Shown one piece after another: positions 10,676-23,960 of a stretch of DNA of 64,000 nucleotides. The stretch comes from Bursaphelenchus xylophilus (taxonomy: Eukaryota; Nematoda; Chromadorea; Rhabditida; Aphelenchoididae): NCBI GenBank assembly GCA_904066235.2, contig CAJFCV020000003.1, positions 3,596,001 to 3,660,000 on the forward strand, read 5' to 3'. A program made the translations under genes and the position numbers. Position 1 is the first letter of the stretch. Each line of letters opens with the position of its first letter. Under the pieces are notes generated by a model. The model worked only from the letters and a program-made list of their open reading frames with translations. It was not told the DNA's origin and ran no database searches.

Positions 10676-10848
10676 CAGTTTTATTCGAAATGTCGTTAAA
10701 TTGCCGCTTGAGTTCTAACCCGCCCGGAAACTCAATGTGATAGCTTCAACTTGCGCTTTTCAACGGCAACTAAGGTATTGAACGACAAGGCGTAAGAAGA
10801 GCTACTTCGACTAGACAAAGTCGGGTTTAGTCCACAATAAGTTTATAT

Positions 10849-10994
10849 CAGTTTGTCGGGAAAATAATGATCAGAATTTCGCTGCACCATTCGCATCGCT
10901 AAAATGAAAAGCAAATTTATTTTATCGCGATACAATTCATTTTCTAAGCGCTGATACGATACGACATTGTGCTCATTATCTTCCCTACAGACAA
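10849..10994. repeat. MITE of the TGTCGGG family
   Basis: Left end CAGTTTGTCGGGAAAATAATG, right end GTGCTCATTATCTTCCCTACAGAC. Internal sequence resembles the 11847-11991 copy (CGCATCGCTAAAATGAAAAG). Confidence 0.6.
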
Positions 10995-11846
10995 GTACCA
11001 TATCCTTTGGCCACAATGCAAAGAAAGCAAGTCTCATCTTTATAGAGCATCGCTCCTGCCCACCGTTCCCTCATGACCAGCCAAAACAAAAAGCACGACT
11101 TTTACATTTCATTCAATTCCATTAAATCAAGGTTGATTACCCTCATTTTATGGCCACTTCGGCTCGAGGAAAAGAAAAAAAGAATCGTAGAATGCGAGAA
11201 GCCGGAGGATTTTATTGGAGACAGATTTGTGATGAAAAAATTGCTTTTGGGTTGTGACATCAAGCCGGTTGTGAAACTCTTGTTTTTACGGCCTCGTGAT
11301 GGCTGTTCAGGCATGTTTGCTGAGCCCGGGTGGGAGGCGAATTAATTTCTGGTCGCCTTTGCTTTATCTGGTTGGTCTGTGCGCTGTAGCCGGAGGGGAA
11401 ATGCGGGGATTTGGCCGTGATTTTCGGGATGAATTCTGTTTTTGATGGTTGAAAAATGAGCGCTTTATTAATGCAGAATTTTTGTCGAAAAGCTTCCGTG
11501 ATTACTGTATTTTTAATGCAAAGATACTTTTGTTTTCAACGTTCTTCCTTCAGCGTAAACAAGGTTGGTAAGAATGGGCAATGTCATCAAGGTCGTTCAT
11601 CCAGAAAAGAACGGAATGATTCGGCTCGAAAGTTTTAGCGGTTGAAGAATTTTTTGGAGATTTTAATGGGAACATGAGGATCCTTTGAGGGCAAAAAGTT
11701 ATGTCGTCAACTGTGATGTGGACTATTTTGTGTTTGAATTTTGGGCGACTGATGAGGAGTTCTCTAAATTTTTTATTGAGAAGTTTCTTTTAGGCGGAGT
11801 CAATTTAACGGCCTTCTTTCAAAAAATGCGAGGAGAGCTGTGATTT

Positions 11847-11991
11847 CAGTCTGTCGGGAAAATATTGAGCAGTCTGTTTCATCAAAAATTGCATCGGGAA
11901 AGTGAAGTGTGTCGCGGCAAAATCAAATTGCTTTTCAATTCAGCTACGCGATCGGCGCAGACATTGCGGTCATTATTTTCCCGACAGACTG
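11847..11991. repeat. MITE of the TGTCGGG family, intact ends
   Basis: Ends CAGTCTGTCGGGAAAATA and TATTTTCCCGACAGACTG are nearly perfect inverted repeats (the right arm reads ATTATTTTCCCGACAGACTG). 145 bp, no coding capacity. Confidence 0.8.
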
Positions 11992-14900
11992 ATATAAAAG
12001 GATTTTGTTGATAATTACTCCGCTTTCCAACAAAAAATTGTCTTTGCAGAGGCTCTGAAAGTCAACTTATTTTCGTAAAATTTTGAATTAGAGACAACGT
12101 TTAGTGATCATATAATTTTTGATGAGTTTAAAAAAATTGGGCCAATATTTTTTAGATTTGAATTCTTATCGTCACGATTAGTTATACCCTTTTTGAACAA
12201 CAAGGAAACAAAATTTGTAGACGGTAATTTCCTCAACCGGAAAAGCTTGCAATCTTATACGCACTACATTTAGCTCACATTTTTGTTTTGCAAATTCTCA
12301 TTTGCAAAATACAATTCCGTCACGCTGAGGCTCCCATAAATAGAGCTTACGTATAAAGCAATGTTTACAACCCAATTCCGACCGGAAAAACGTCTACGAA
12401 TCGACCGTAACGGTCGATTCAAGTCACATGTCTGTCTTCCGGTGGCGCAATTGCGGTGGCCTCATTTTTTAAGTGAAATTCTAGACTTTGTAGTCGTAGA
12501 GCACCATGTGGAGGCGTTTATTTTCCCTCAAATTCACTCTCAATTAGCTGATCTGTCGAATGTGAGGTCGTTTTATGACTTCCGGCCAGCTGATTCGGAC
12601 GTCTTTTTTTCGTGTTCAACGGCTATCAAAGTCCAATTTGAGTGATTTAGCGGCATAGACTTGATGTCTTAATTGTAATTGGAGATCACCGAGGTGTTAG
12701 TTGCGATTTTTGATTGGATTTCTGCAGATTTAATTGGTGGGACAGGTAGTATTGGGAGGGACCAATCTAATGTTGACTATGTAATAATAAGAATAGGCCA
12801 TCGGGGGTGCTCTGCGTTTATTTCCTCAAAAATTACGGTAACAGGGAATGAAGCCTCTGTTCAAAGACCTCACGTACAACATACCCCGTCTATAGCGAAA
12901 GTTCAGAGGTCTTAAAAGTTGAGTTGTATGCCAAAACTCTTCTATAAGGGACAGATTTGTTTGTTCTTTGCAATTCATAAGTAGTACGGATGTTTGACTG
13001 TCAAAATTTTACGTCATACTTTTCAAGAATGGCAGCCGACATTCCGGGAGAATGGTTTGATTTTTTACATTTTTCTTGCAGGAAAATATATTTCTTCTGG
13101 CCCCATTATACACCACAGCTTATTATCAAATATTGTTGAATTTTTTTTAAACCCCCCACAAAACTGACCCAATGTTCTTGCATATTGTAAAACGCACAGC
13201 CAGCAGAAAATAAATATCTTGCCTCACACTGATTTCCTCTTTTTTATCACTAGTTTTTCTGACCTTTGAAAAATTTAATTAGCTCATTTGGTATTATCAC
13301 ACGATTAGGGCTTCTTTGGAAGGGTTACAATAATATTTTGATTGCCTGAAAATGGGTGACAAAACAGGGGTTTTATTAGCTTCTGATAATGCTTTCCAAT
13401 TTTTCATTTGTTTTTATTCGGTAAAACGTTTACGGCTTCGTATCTTGTACAAAAATACCTTGCCTAAAAAATTTTCTGCTGGCAGAGACCTCCTCTGACT
13501 TGTGGTTGATAAAAAAATAAAAAAATTGGCTTCTTTGTAAACTTGGCAATATTGGCAATTATATAAAGATGGAATATCATCAACTGATTGAACATTAGTC
13601 AGTACATTATATAAGAAACCAAAGATATTTACAATTGGTTATTTGTTTATCCTTTCCTGTGAATTTCCAGCAGGTTATTAGCGGGAATTCCTACATCTAT
13701 TTCCCTGTAAGCGTTCCCATGTTTCTATTGCTGGCATAAAAAAGAAACAAAGCGAAGTTCGATTCATTTTCATGAAATGCGGCTGGGTTCTATGAACTTG
13801 TACATAGATTATGATTCGGTTTTATGGAATGAACATGGCGGGATTGTGAAAAATGCTGTTTTGAATTAGACAGGGATTTTTTTGAAAATTTTGCTGTATT
13901 TTGACCGTCTGTTTAGGATAGTTTGAGACGAAAGTTGGATCTAAATTGAGAAAAATGTAATAAGCGGTCTGTGCATTATAGTCGTTTGTACTTAAAAATA
14001 CAAGGTTTGAGGAGACTAGAGACAAATTTAGTTTGGCTTTCACATGGCACACACGAGATCTAGAGCTTACATTTAGAGCGAAATTCACCGGAATTTGAAA
14101 GTCACACGTTTCCAAAAAATAGGCGTTTTTGCAATTTTCACGATGACAAATTACTACTATAAGTATGTATGAAATTCCAGCTAGGAAATAAGGACCTTTT
14201 TATAGCTTTTAAACCCTTTTCCGTTGATCTTTTTAATTAAATATACGTCTTTCTTGCCAGTAGCGTTATATCTAAAAAGCTCGTCGAATATGTGCATACC
14301 AGCTCTCTCCGAAAAACGCAATCTAAAAATTCGTTTGGAATCAACAAGTGCTAATTCGGACGGCATATGATAGGTATACGTGCAAAATTTGAAAAAACAC
14401 CAATTTCAATTTTTGAATAGCAATAAAATTTCAAATTTCAAACAATTATGAAATTAATTTTTGCTCAATCCACACGTGAAATTTCATTGTGCCATGTAAA
14501 CACGTGTAGCATGTTTACAACACTGTCTTCCTCCTCAAATCCCACGAGAATACCGTGTTCTCCGATTTGGAGGTAACAAAAACAACCTAATTTAGAAATA
14601 TATATATATAATTCTCATGTTAGTTGCAGGCTCTTAACCCACGTTTCTCAGTGTTTGCAAGGCTTAGATGTCTTTGTTATTTGCTGTAAAAGTTGCCTCC
14701 GTCTCTAATCCACACGCGGATCCAGTAGAGTTGCAGCTATTTCCTGACCAAGGCTAAATCAATGTGGCATTTGGTCACAAATAAATACATAGTCTTTGGA
14801 GAAGAACCTGCAGCTATTTTTCTCTTGGCTAGCAGAGAAAAAACCTTGTTCTCTCCAGCAAATGTCTTATTAGGGTGAGCCAAAACTTTTTTCCGAATCT

Positions 14901-17900
14901 TTATTAAAAATTTTTACATAATTTTGATTTTTTTGGGTCAATTTCGTCCACCAAAAAAATTTTTCCGAAACTTTGGTATAAAAAACCTCTTCGTCAATCG
15001 ATAAAAAAATACGTTGGATTAGCGTGGGAGGCCACTTTCAAGCTGCAGTTGTCGCATTTCCTCTGAATACATTCTTTCTGATCTGACTGTGAAATCTAGG
15101 GCCGAAAAGCATTCTAAAATGGTCAATTTGCAGACTGCATTGGTAGAAACAAATATACATTTAAAAGCGATGATCAACCACTTCACGCTGACAAACTATG
15201 AGGGATAAATTGAAAGATAGAAACTTTTTCATGGCCATAAAAATGACCAAACTTTTAAACATCCCTTAAAGTCCAAAAAAAATTTTTTTCAGTACATACC
15301 CTACATTTATTGTTAGCCATTTTGAAAAATGAACAAAGCAATGCTTTCCTTAGAATTTCTCTACTGCTTCCATTTGCCGCTCTCCAGCCTTGGCCTTAAT
15401 ATTTCTCTGTCATCATAATTACGTATCCCGTGGCCTCCCCGCATTTCCGGCTTCGGATATTTCTGCAATGGAATAACGAAATAAAAAGATGGTAATCGTT
15501 TTAACGAGACCGCTAAAAGGCAAATATTTATTCAAATTGTTTTTCAAAATCGGGGGCTTTATATGGGTATGAACGTGCTTTGGACACATGTATTCCGGAT
15601 TTGTAGGAGAGTGTTTTGAAATTTTGGTATCTTGACTTGCGCTTTTGGGGAATGGCCGAGATATTTAGCGGTTTTTGGCGGCCAAGTTCGCGAAACACAG
15701 TGGCCGGATCTTTGCCAGTTTCGTGCGCAAAAAAGTCATTTTTTTGTGAAAAGATTACCTTCTACGGTAAAAATAACCATGGAATTTTCATGCCACATTT
15801 TGCGAAAAAATTGGCCAAAATTTGAGCCGGCAAAAATCATTTTCAGTAGGATGGATTATTGATAATAATACCAAATGTTGGTGGTTAATCATTGTACTTC
15901 TGATTCAAAGATTACTCACACAGTGCAAAAAATTTCGCTTGGCATTTTGGTCGGCATTTCCATGATTTCGCTGTTCTCATAATTCACTCTTCTTTATTAT
16001 GGAATTCGCGTATTTTCCTACTATAATATAAAACGCTTTATCCAAGATAATTTTTGAAGATTTTTCTTTATCGTTGTAAATTTTAAAGCAGTATCTAGCA
16101 TTTTATTTTTACGGCCGAAAAAACGAAAATACGGTTACTGTAATTTATCCAGAGTTTCGTGGAAACGGATGAATAAAAGTTCAGTTCCCAGAACACACTT
16201 TTTCAACACAAATTCGACCGCTAAATTAAATGCATATGGTCAGTGTGCTCTTGACACGGTCCTCTCTGTTCCATCGCACAATTTGCTCTCTTGATTATGT
16301 TTTAATGGAACGGACTGAGCCCAAAAAACCATTGTCTAATCGGCCGGAAGATTCTCGGGGTTTTGTTGAAATATCCGTTTACAATTTCCGTTCGCTGACT
16401 CCTCGGAATTTCCCCGCATTCGAATTCAATGGCAATTATTCAAGGGCCGCGCTAATCAAATACACCGCTACACCCTCGCGGCTCCGTTTTTGGGGATCCT
16501 ATAAATTTGGGGCCTGATGAATGAGCGGCCGATTTCGGCCGAATCTGATTTGGCCATAAATTATAAACGAGCCGCTTCTGGAAACGGCGGGTTTTGGAGG
16601 CGTTTTTCGGCGCCCAGATTTCCGCCAACCTTTCAAAGTGAGGCGTTGCAGTTCCGAATTTGGAATTGAATGCGCATAAAGAAATTAATGAGTTCGGAAG
16701 CCCTCGGGGAATTCTTGAGATGCTTGCGGTTTTATAACGTGACGGCTTTCTAGAGAGGTATTATTTTCCGGCGAGTATGATATATTGTAAACGTCTAGAT
16801 TTAGAGAAGGTTGATTTTTAGAAACTACCGTAATTTTTACCGCGTGCTTTTTGTGAGGTCTCAGAGGTTTATGATCTGTGAGTCGATGTTGGACGCATTC
16901 AATGACTACTTGTATTTTTCGTAAGGTCACTGTGATCAATATGAATCACCCTTCCGAATTATGAGGGTTACATTGTCTCCTCTGTGGTAGCCGCATCAAT
17001 ATATAGGCTTGATGAAACCGGCAATATTCTAGCTGTCTATACAAAAACCTCAGCGGTTTTCAAGGAGGAAGTTTGTCTGGGATGCATAGAACGGAGATGT
17101 CAAAAATCTTGCCTTAGGAAATCGTTTCATAATGGTATTTTTGGAGCCCAGATATCAGCTTTTTTCCATCTGATTTGCCTAGAGATATCGTTAGATTTGG
17201 CCGTTTCCAAAAATGAAGAAAGCATGCAAAAAGTGAAATTCTTTATTTCCATAGGCCTCATATCTGTACAATCTATGTGAATCTTTCAATTTTATATTAT
17301 ACTTCAAAACTGGCAATGTCCTAATGAAGGTGTTATATATAAAAACGTTTCCTATCTCTTCGTCATCAGTTATTTATTTCCAAAATCCCCTAAAAATCCA
17401 TTTGACACTTTTTCAGTACTATTGCAGTAAATCACAATATAGGATTCTAATGTACGAAGCAAATAAAAACAACACCATTAAAATGAATAATTCCTTTACT
17501 TCTTCCCTTTTTTAGACGACATTTCTGACTTTGCGCACTCTCCTACTCCCATTGTAGGAGGGGTTATTGGGAACGCAAATACGCCTACTTAAATGCATAT
17601 TTAGATGGTCTAATCTATGTGTTCCACGACTGTTTACATTGCATAACAGCTACGTGAATTCTGAAGGAATGAGTAATCCTCTAATCTGTGCATAATTATA
17701 TTTTCATCCCACTTTTCTTGGCTTCTATTATGTCCCAATTGAAAAGCCGTTTTTACAAAGTGTTCCGGGTATGTTAAGGACAATCTGGCCACATGAAGAC
17801 TAGACGGAAATTGAATGGCTTTGTTATGTAAACGTTTTTTGATGTCCAATTTTTTCGACAAACACCAATTGAGTAAATTGGCTGGTTGATTTTTTATTTT

Positions 17901-18053
17901 TGATGTGTTTATGTCGTGTACTGTAGCTTGAGCTTTTATATGGAGTGTTGTGGGCCACTTTGCGGTGCTTTTTAGATTTTTTAAGAGAATCCGCAATATA
18001 GGGGGAAATCCGCGTTTGTCATCGTTTTTCCGGCCTTCCAAGAGAAACGATGA

Positions 18054-18089
18054 CAAGTTGAATATCTCAGCTATGAGATATTCAACTTG
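18054..18089. repeat. perfect 16-bp stem with 4-base loop
   Basis: CAAGTTGAATATCTCA, loop GCTA, then the exact complement. It could form a small hairpin or be the remnant of a palindromic insertion. No gene context. Confidence 0.7.
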
Positions 18090-21000
18090 GAGCTAAAATT
18101 TTTCTATTTATAATAATTGATCTATAGACGTAACACATTATTTTAAGGATAATATTTAAATTCAATTGCCTTCTTAAAAATCTCTTTATATTCATGGCCA
18201 GCTCTCAAACTTTAGTAAACCACCTGGAAGTCGTGTCAAAAATCTTTGCTCAACTTTGCAGCTTGTCAGAACGTGTTCTTTGTTATTCCGTGTTTTCGAC
18301 TTTTTTCTCGGCCGCTTTTTTTGTTTCATGCGTGTTCCACGAATCTCAAGTCCATCTCGGATTCATACGCGGATAACAAATTGCCTTTCGGACAAAAGGA
18401 CATGTGAACTGGCGGCCAGAAAAAGAAGGTCGACAAAGTCGCGGTGTTCGGCGAATATCAGCTTGAATGGGTCGAGTACTGGGTAGACATTACTATATGT
18501 ATTTTTGGGGTGAACTGTTGGTGTCTTGGAAACTTTAAAGACTTATTTTTAGGGCAAACTATAGGAATTGTCGATCAAACTTTATTTTATCGGCTTGGTG
18601 TTACAAATAACAAAGGAGGTTGAATAAGTCAGATAATGGATAAATGTAAAAAACGGTAGTAATATTCAATATTTTAGCCAAGTAATTTTGTCTCTAAACA
18701 TCTTTTTTTTGTCAGCGACTATTCTTTGCTTCTATAATAGTTAATTTTCGCTACATTTCCTCCAAGAAAAAGCAATCTCCAGCATTTATTGACTTAATTA
18801 CTATTTGCCCTCTTCACAAATATCACAAGCTCGCTGTTGTTGACTTTCTACTTCCTAATGTTTTTCGCACAAATGCCCATCAAATTCAACGTTTTGCAGT
18901 TCCATAAATGATTACTTGCATTGAACTTTTAAATGCCAGCAACCAATTTTTCAATAAAATAAATTACCCATCACCCACTTTTGTTTTAAACTTGCACTTA
19001 CATTTTTGTATCTTTTGGTTCTTTCAAACCGTTTGAACAAAAAAAATTTCGTTTCAGTGTCGGAAATATTTTATTACGGACGCATTTTTCCGGGCCAAAT
19101 TGTCTCGATGAAGATTCCGAACGCTCCCGGTTTATAGCCGGTTAAAAAAAACTATTTGCCACCGCTCTCCAGTCTGGTTGGGCGGCTTCTTGACCCTTTT
19201 TGTTTTATCGGAGAGATTTTTGGGTGGAAATTCTTGAGATTTTTATTAATTTTGGATGTTACGGTAGTTTTGGGAGCAAAAGTTCAGTTTCCGAAACAAA
19301 ATTTTTTTGGTTTTTTCTAATTCGCAAGCTCTATAAAAAATTTGTAAAAATTAAGTATATATGAAAATTTTGCATCGTATTATAACATCGTATATGCACT
19401 GTCTAAATTTGTATTTTAGTGACAAGCCCAAAAAATGAAAATTTTTATTTTATGACTGTTTTTTGGGTGGGGCTGAAACACTCAAAACACTAATTAAACC
19501 CAACTGCGTCTACTGTAATTCGTGATAAGAGGTGGTTTAAAAATAACTGCCGATTCCTGCAGCTTCCTATTTTATATCAATTTTTTTCACTTCCGTTCCA
19601 AAAATTATCCTCAATTTCAAAATTTCGTTTTGCTACTACCTTGACGTTATGCCCGTAAATCTTTATCAGGATCTCATAAAACTTCTCCTTTAGGTAATTT
19701 GTAATACCTTCTTCTTACTCCCTAATCCTTCTTTCTTCATGATTTTTGATTATAAAGTTACATAATCCTTGCTTTTTTCTACAATTTTCAATTTTTGCTC
19801 TCTGAAGCGTCTAGGCTCTCAATTCTAGCTATTGCACATTCATTTTCCCGGCGAATTTGCCCTTGAAATTCGTATTCCTTAGCCTATGAAATCATCCCAC
19901 ACGTGCTCCGAGATGGATTTCAGACTTGCGATCAAAGTTGGGTCCTTAAAATTTTAAGGAGCTGATTCGACCGCGCCAGATGTGCGCCGTAAAAACTAAT
20001 CGAATTTCTTCGCTTTTTTCGATGCGGCATGATTAGTGTGAAGGGCTTGAGGGATTTATTGAGAGAAACAGTTGAGTCATGGCTAGAGGGTTTCAGGGTT
20101 TCAAAGGCTTAGGTTTGACAGAAAACCGTTATAAAATGGGACCAAAACGGTGAGAAAAAGGAAAAATGCTTTCTCGTAGGTTCTAGATCAAATAATAGAG
20201 GAAAAATAAACTTAAGGACTCTTTCTTAAAAGTTAGTTAAATTGAGGGCTAGCTAGGAAAAAATGTTTTTTAACAACAACTTTCTTTGAATCCTCATAAA
20301 AGTACTGCTCGTATACCAATTATACTCCGCGTACAATGTTTTGACCCCCCTCCTAACTCGGCCCAAAGTGTACCAATTCCTACCAAATTTGGTATGTAGT
20401 CTACTCACAGGCTATAACAAAAAATAACATAGCAGTACATACATTATAGTTGAATTTCAAGATCCAGGGGCAATTTTCAAAAATCACCTTAAAAAATCGA
20501 GGAAAAAGTTTTGACCCCCCTTAAAAAAGTTAGATTTCGCCAGCGGATGCTACCCAAACCTGTCGTAATCGACGTCGCATACCTGAATACATTTTAATAA
20601 ATGCTTTTCCGTTGAATCCTTCGTTGCATTTGAGGATTCAACGCGTAAAACCGTTTTTGATGGAGAGCTGCTTAAAATGGAAAAAATCTTGTACTATCGC
20701 CTTCCAAAAGTTGTATACTTTCGTATATACTTTGCTGATTTCCAATAGAACATGTGGTCTACTTTTAGCGACGAGCTTTACACAACAGACCCAAACACTC
20801 AAACAATGAAATCTTTTGTTTTGGACATCTTTAAAAAGCCCATCAATAAATAAAAATAAATTTTACGAGAAATCGGTCTCTCCGTCGAATGACTTTTGTA
20901 AAACTACATATTAAAAACGAAATTATTATTATTAATTGTACGATTTTGATTTTATCACAGTTCAGATTTTCACCCAAAGCCCCAAAAACCCAAAACCCCT

Positions 21001-21463
21001 ATATATTCGTTTATGGCAGCTGTGAGTCTTCGGAATCTGGTAAATATTTGGACATCCCCCTTATATAAAAGGCCGCTCGCTCAATTATTTGAAACTGGTG
21101 TGACTGGTCTTCTATGCCCCACGCCATTGTCGCCAAAAATTATAAAGCCGGCATTTCTCTCGGGCTTTAGATCGCATTTCTACCCAGTAAAATCACGGAG
21201 ACTTTTGGTATCAGTTGCCACATTTCTGGGCCGCAAGCAAGCGTTTATTGGCCAAGCGTTTCGTCTGGTCTTCTTTCTTACCATTACTTTCGAAACACCC
21301 GAATTTTATGTAGTCTATACATATTAGATGCTAAAATCACAGCTTATATTTTGGTGACAAATGAATTTCTTTTATATGATTTCTTTGTATCTTGTGCGTA
21401 GAAGTCCAAATCCAAAATGCAAATAAATCTGTTGCAAATAACCTTAGTATTTGGTAGCGGAAA

Positions 21464-21495
21464 TCGAGGATCAATTGCTAGCAATTGATCCTCGA
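21464..21495. repeat. 32-bp perfect palindrome
   Basis: The half-site TCGAGGATCAATTGCT is followed directly by its complement, with no spacer. Weaker symmetry continues outward (GCGGAA against TTCCGG). Confidence 0.75.
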
Positions 21496-22295
21496 GGCTT
21501 CCGGTAATCCTATTATGCCTTCAGCGTCTACGTTTTTTATATATTTTGGCCGTTTTTTGGGTAATTCGTACGATTCAAAAAAAGTCTTTTGAGCAAATTC
21601 ACAAACAATTTTTTTTATTATTATTGTGCGATTGCTTTTTGAGTGAGTAATTTGGAACTGAGGAGTCAAACGCCATTGGTTCGGTTTTGACCTTTATTCT
21701 GGCATTTGTTCGGTCAGTAGTTTATGGATGCCAAAGACGGTCACGGTCTTCCATTCTACGCAGTTTTGTTAGGTTCAGTTTTGGTCCGCCCACTCCACTG
21801 TTGCGAGCCGAAAAGTACAACCTATTGTTGTTGAATGCAACGGCAAGCAAGTGGAGTCAATTACCATTTTTCTTGTAGTTTTCAATTCTGCTCATCAGCC
21901 ATTTTCTAACTGAAAGATTATTGGATTGACCTTATGGAATTTGTGCTCTCCTTTCCGTCGTTGATACCGTGCCTCGCTGAAAAAGATTGCTGAACATTCC
22001 GGTTGTGATTGATGCTGAAATTTCGGTAATCTGTGGTTTTAGCAGGGACATTAGCAGTATTCAAAATACGATGCCTTTGTAGCATATATTCCTAACAAAT
22101 TTGTTAAATCACAGTTTACGCCTATGTCTACCATTTTTGGTAATCAAAAAATAAAGATAGGAGAATAATTCTCGTGCGCTGTAGTTATATGTACGTATAT
22201 ATAATAACAAAGCACTTTTCATGTTTCTTTTTTCTTGTTATTTAATTATAATCAAATTATTTATGTAGAGAGAGCCTTTGGTCTTACAACATAGT

Positions 22296-23960
22296 CTACG
22301 CCGCTTTCATTCGGTCTAGAATTTTTCGTTCAACTAGAGCAAAAGATAATTGCAGGGAAGAGAGTAAAAGTGTAAATCCAGTTGTTCCAAGAATAAAGAC
22401 AATGGTAATACTCTCTTCTTGAACACGTATGTTTACATCACTATACATACTTGGTGTTGATTCTAATCCCCATTTACATGTTCCTGCTTTAATCCAAACG
22501 TATTGTCCGTATTCGTCTTTGAAATATTTGGCTGCGTAACGTTGAATATCTTAGGAGTTCTACATGAACTTGCTAACAGAAATAGCTCTTTTATGATTTA
22601 AAAGACTACATTAGAAGATTGTGGCGGTATGAGTTTTAATATGCTCAACAATCACAGCATGGCACCGCTGAAATTAATGGTTAAGTTTGGTGTGGTCTCA
22701 AATATATTTTCGTCATTATATAGGCTTGCTTATTAGGATTTGTTTCCTTGGCTCTTTCGTAATATCCGTCTGTCGGGAAAATAATGTGGACTTGTCGCCC
22801 ATTGGAATTGACAATGATTGCTTTGCAATGACTTGCCGCGGCTGGAGATTTGATCTGCAATTGCGACAAGTCGAGAAATTTTGATGCCACAAACCCACAT
22901 ATTTTTCAAGCAGGCTCATAAATTGATGAACTAGACATCACTGTAGATTTTATTCTTCGATGTTTAACGATACCTTTGCCAGGGTTTAAGGTTACGCCCT
23001 ATAAACAGCATCTTTCTTGGACAACATTTTTAGCAGAGGATTTGTTTGCGTTATCAGATACCTTTGTAAAACCTGTTGTAACTTATTTGTTTCAAGATGA
23101 AACTTAGGAGCTTTTATTATTAAAATATCCATTATAAAGTATACATTTCCTACAGCCTTGTATTAGATTACCTTTAGCACATTCCATATGTATGCCCGAA
23201 ATTGCTTTCCTACTGTTCATCACGTTTTGTTTTAACCTTTTTACACCCTTTTCCATTCCACTTATATGTCTTGTAACCCGGTTAGCAACTGCAAAGATCC
23301 TGCTACATTCTTAATGTAGTTTAAGCCAATTTAATTTAGCCGAACACAACTGTGCAAACAGTAACGCCTGTGGGGATTCGCGAGTGTCATACACTTTTTA
23401 AGCGCAAATCAAAAGGTCCGGAGATCGGCTGATGTCATTTATGGTTATTTTTAGGCGGCCTTTTGATGAGTTTCTGATTTTTTCGGTTTGTGCTGGATAT
23501 CAGGCATCAAATCAGAGTGCATTTTGGGGTTTTGATTTGGGATGACCAACAAATTTAAATCGTAACTCTCGGCTACCGTGGGATACAGTCGGAGAATCTT
23601 CATTTGCTAACGTACACCCTAACACTGTTGCTAATTTTACCACTGTACAAAAAACTTGTGACCTTTGAAAGAAGCCGAATTGTATGTATTTTCTGCAGAA
23701 TGCACATTCCAGTTACTTGTTTATGATCTTTCAACATGTTCCGCTTACGCCATTCTTGGGTTCGAATTTCACGTGTCCTATGGTACAACAACAATTTTTT
23801 CGTCCTTTTTTGACCGTAGCAGGTGTTACATAACAAACCGGGTCATGCAGTTTTTCATTAACAATTTTAGCTTGGATTTTAACTGCATTCTTAAGAGGTC
23901 GTGGATAATTTTTATTACTTGTTTTATACGACAGTTTACGAGTCAAGATCTTTTAATATA
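22296..23960 (-). pseudogene. broken minus-strand frames of an unrecognised membrane protein
   Basis: Several protein-like stretches are separated by stops. At 22296-22550 an 84-residue open stretch has one hydrophobic segment (ITIVFILGTTGFTLLLSSLQ) followed by a short basic tail and a stop, like the end of a type I membrane protein. At 23104-23310 a 68-residue stretch is rich in K, R and hydrophobic spacing that could form a helix. At about 23520-23946 a cysteine-rich frame contains at least two in-frame stops. A TGTCGGG MITE (22771) sits inside. No splice signals connect the pieces. A decayed nematode receptor gene or an old retroelement envelope-like gene are both possible; no family was recognised, and the opposite strand is also open at 22922-23107. 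Confidence 0.35.
22771..22873. repeat. truncated MITE of the TGTCGGG family
   Basis: Left end TGTCGGGAAAATAATGTGGA is identical to the 4727 copy; the interior also has GACTTGCCGCGGC. A clear right terminal repeat is missing. Confidence 0.65.

Larger units (their letters stand above)
10149..22295. other. long gene-poor region
   Basis: About 12 kb in which no exon series or recognisable protein was found on either strand. Open frames of 60-100 codons exist (for example 12361-12645 and 16230-16517) but have no recognisable motif and no splice context. Listed repeats include MITEs at 10270, 10849 and 11847 and perfect palindromes at 18054 and 21464. A diverged relative of the 10270 element is visible around 15600-15850. 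The phrase GTTTTGACCCCCCT occurs twice (near 20338 and 20510). Non-coding RNAs cannot be excluded. Confidence 0.55.

Noticed and set aside
12361..12645. 94-codon frame in the gene-poor region
   Set aside because: No recognisable motif and no flanking splice signals; length is expected by chance in this region.
16230..16517. 95-codon frame in a locally GC-richer stretch
   Set aside because: No family resemblance, no adjoining exons; may only reflect base composition.
22922..23107. 62-codon plus-strand open frame with protein-like composition
   Set aside because: Overlaps the minus-strand broken frames, has no ATG near its start and no splice support; strand cannot be decided.
23740..23800. 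GGGTTCGAATTTC resembling a tRNA B box
   Set aside because: No matching A box at the right distance and no cloverleaf.
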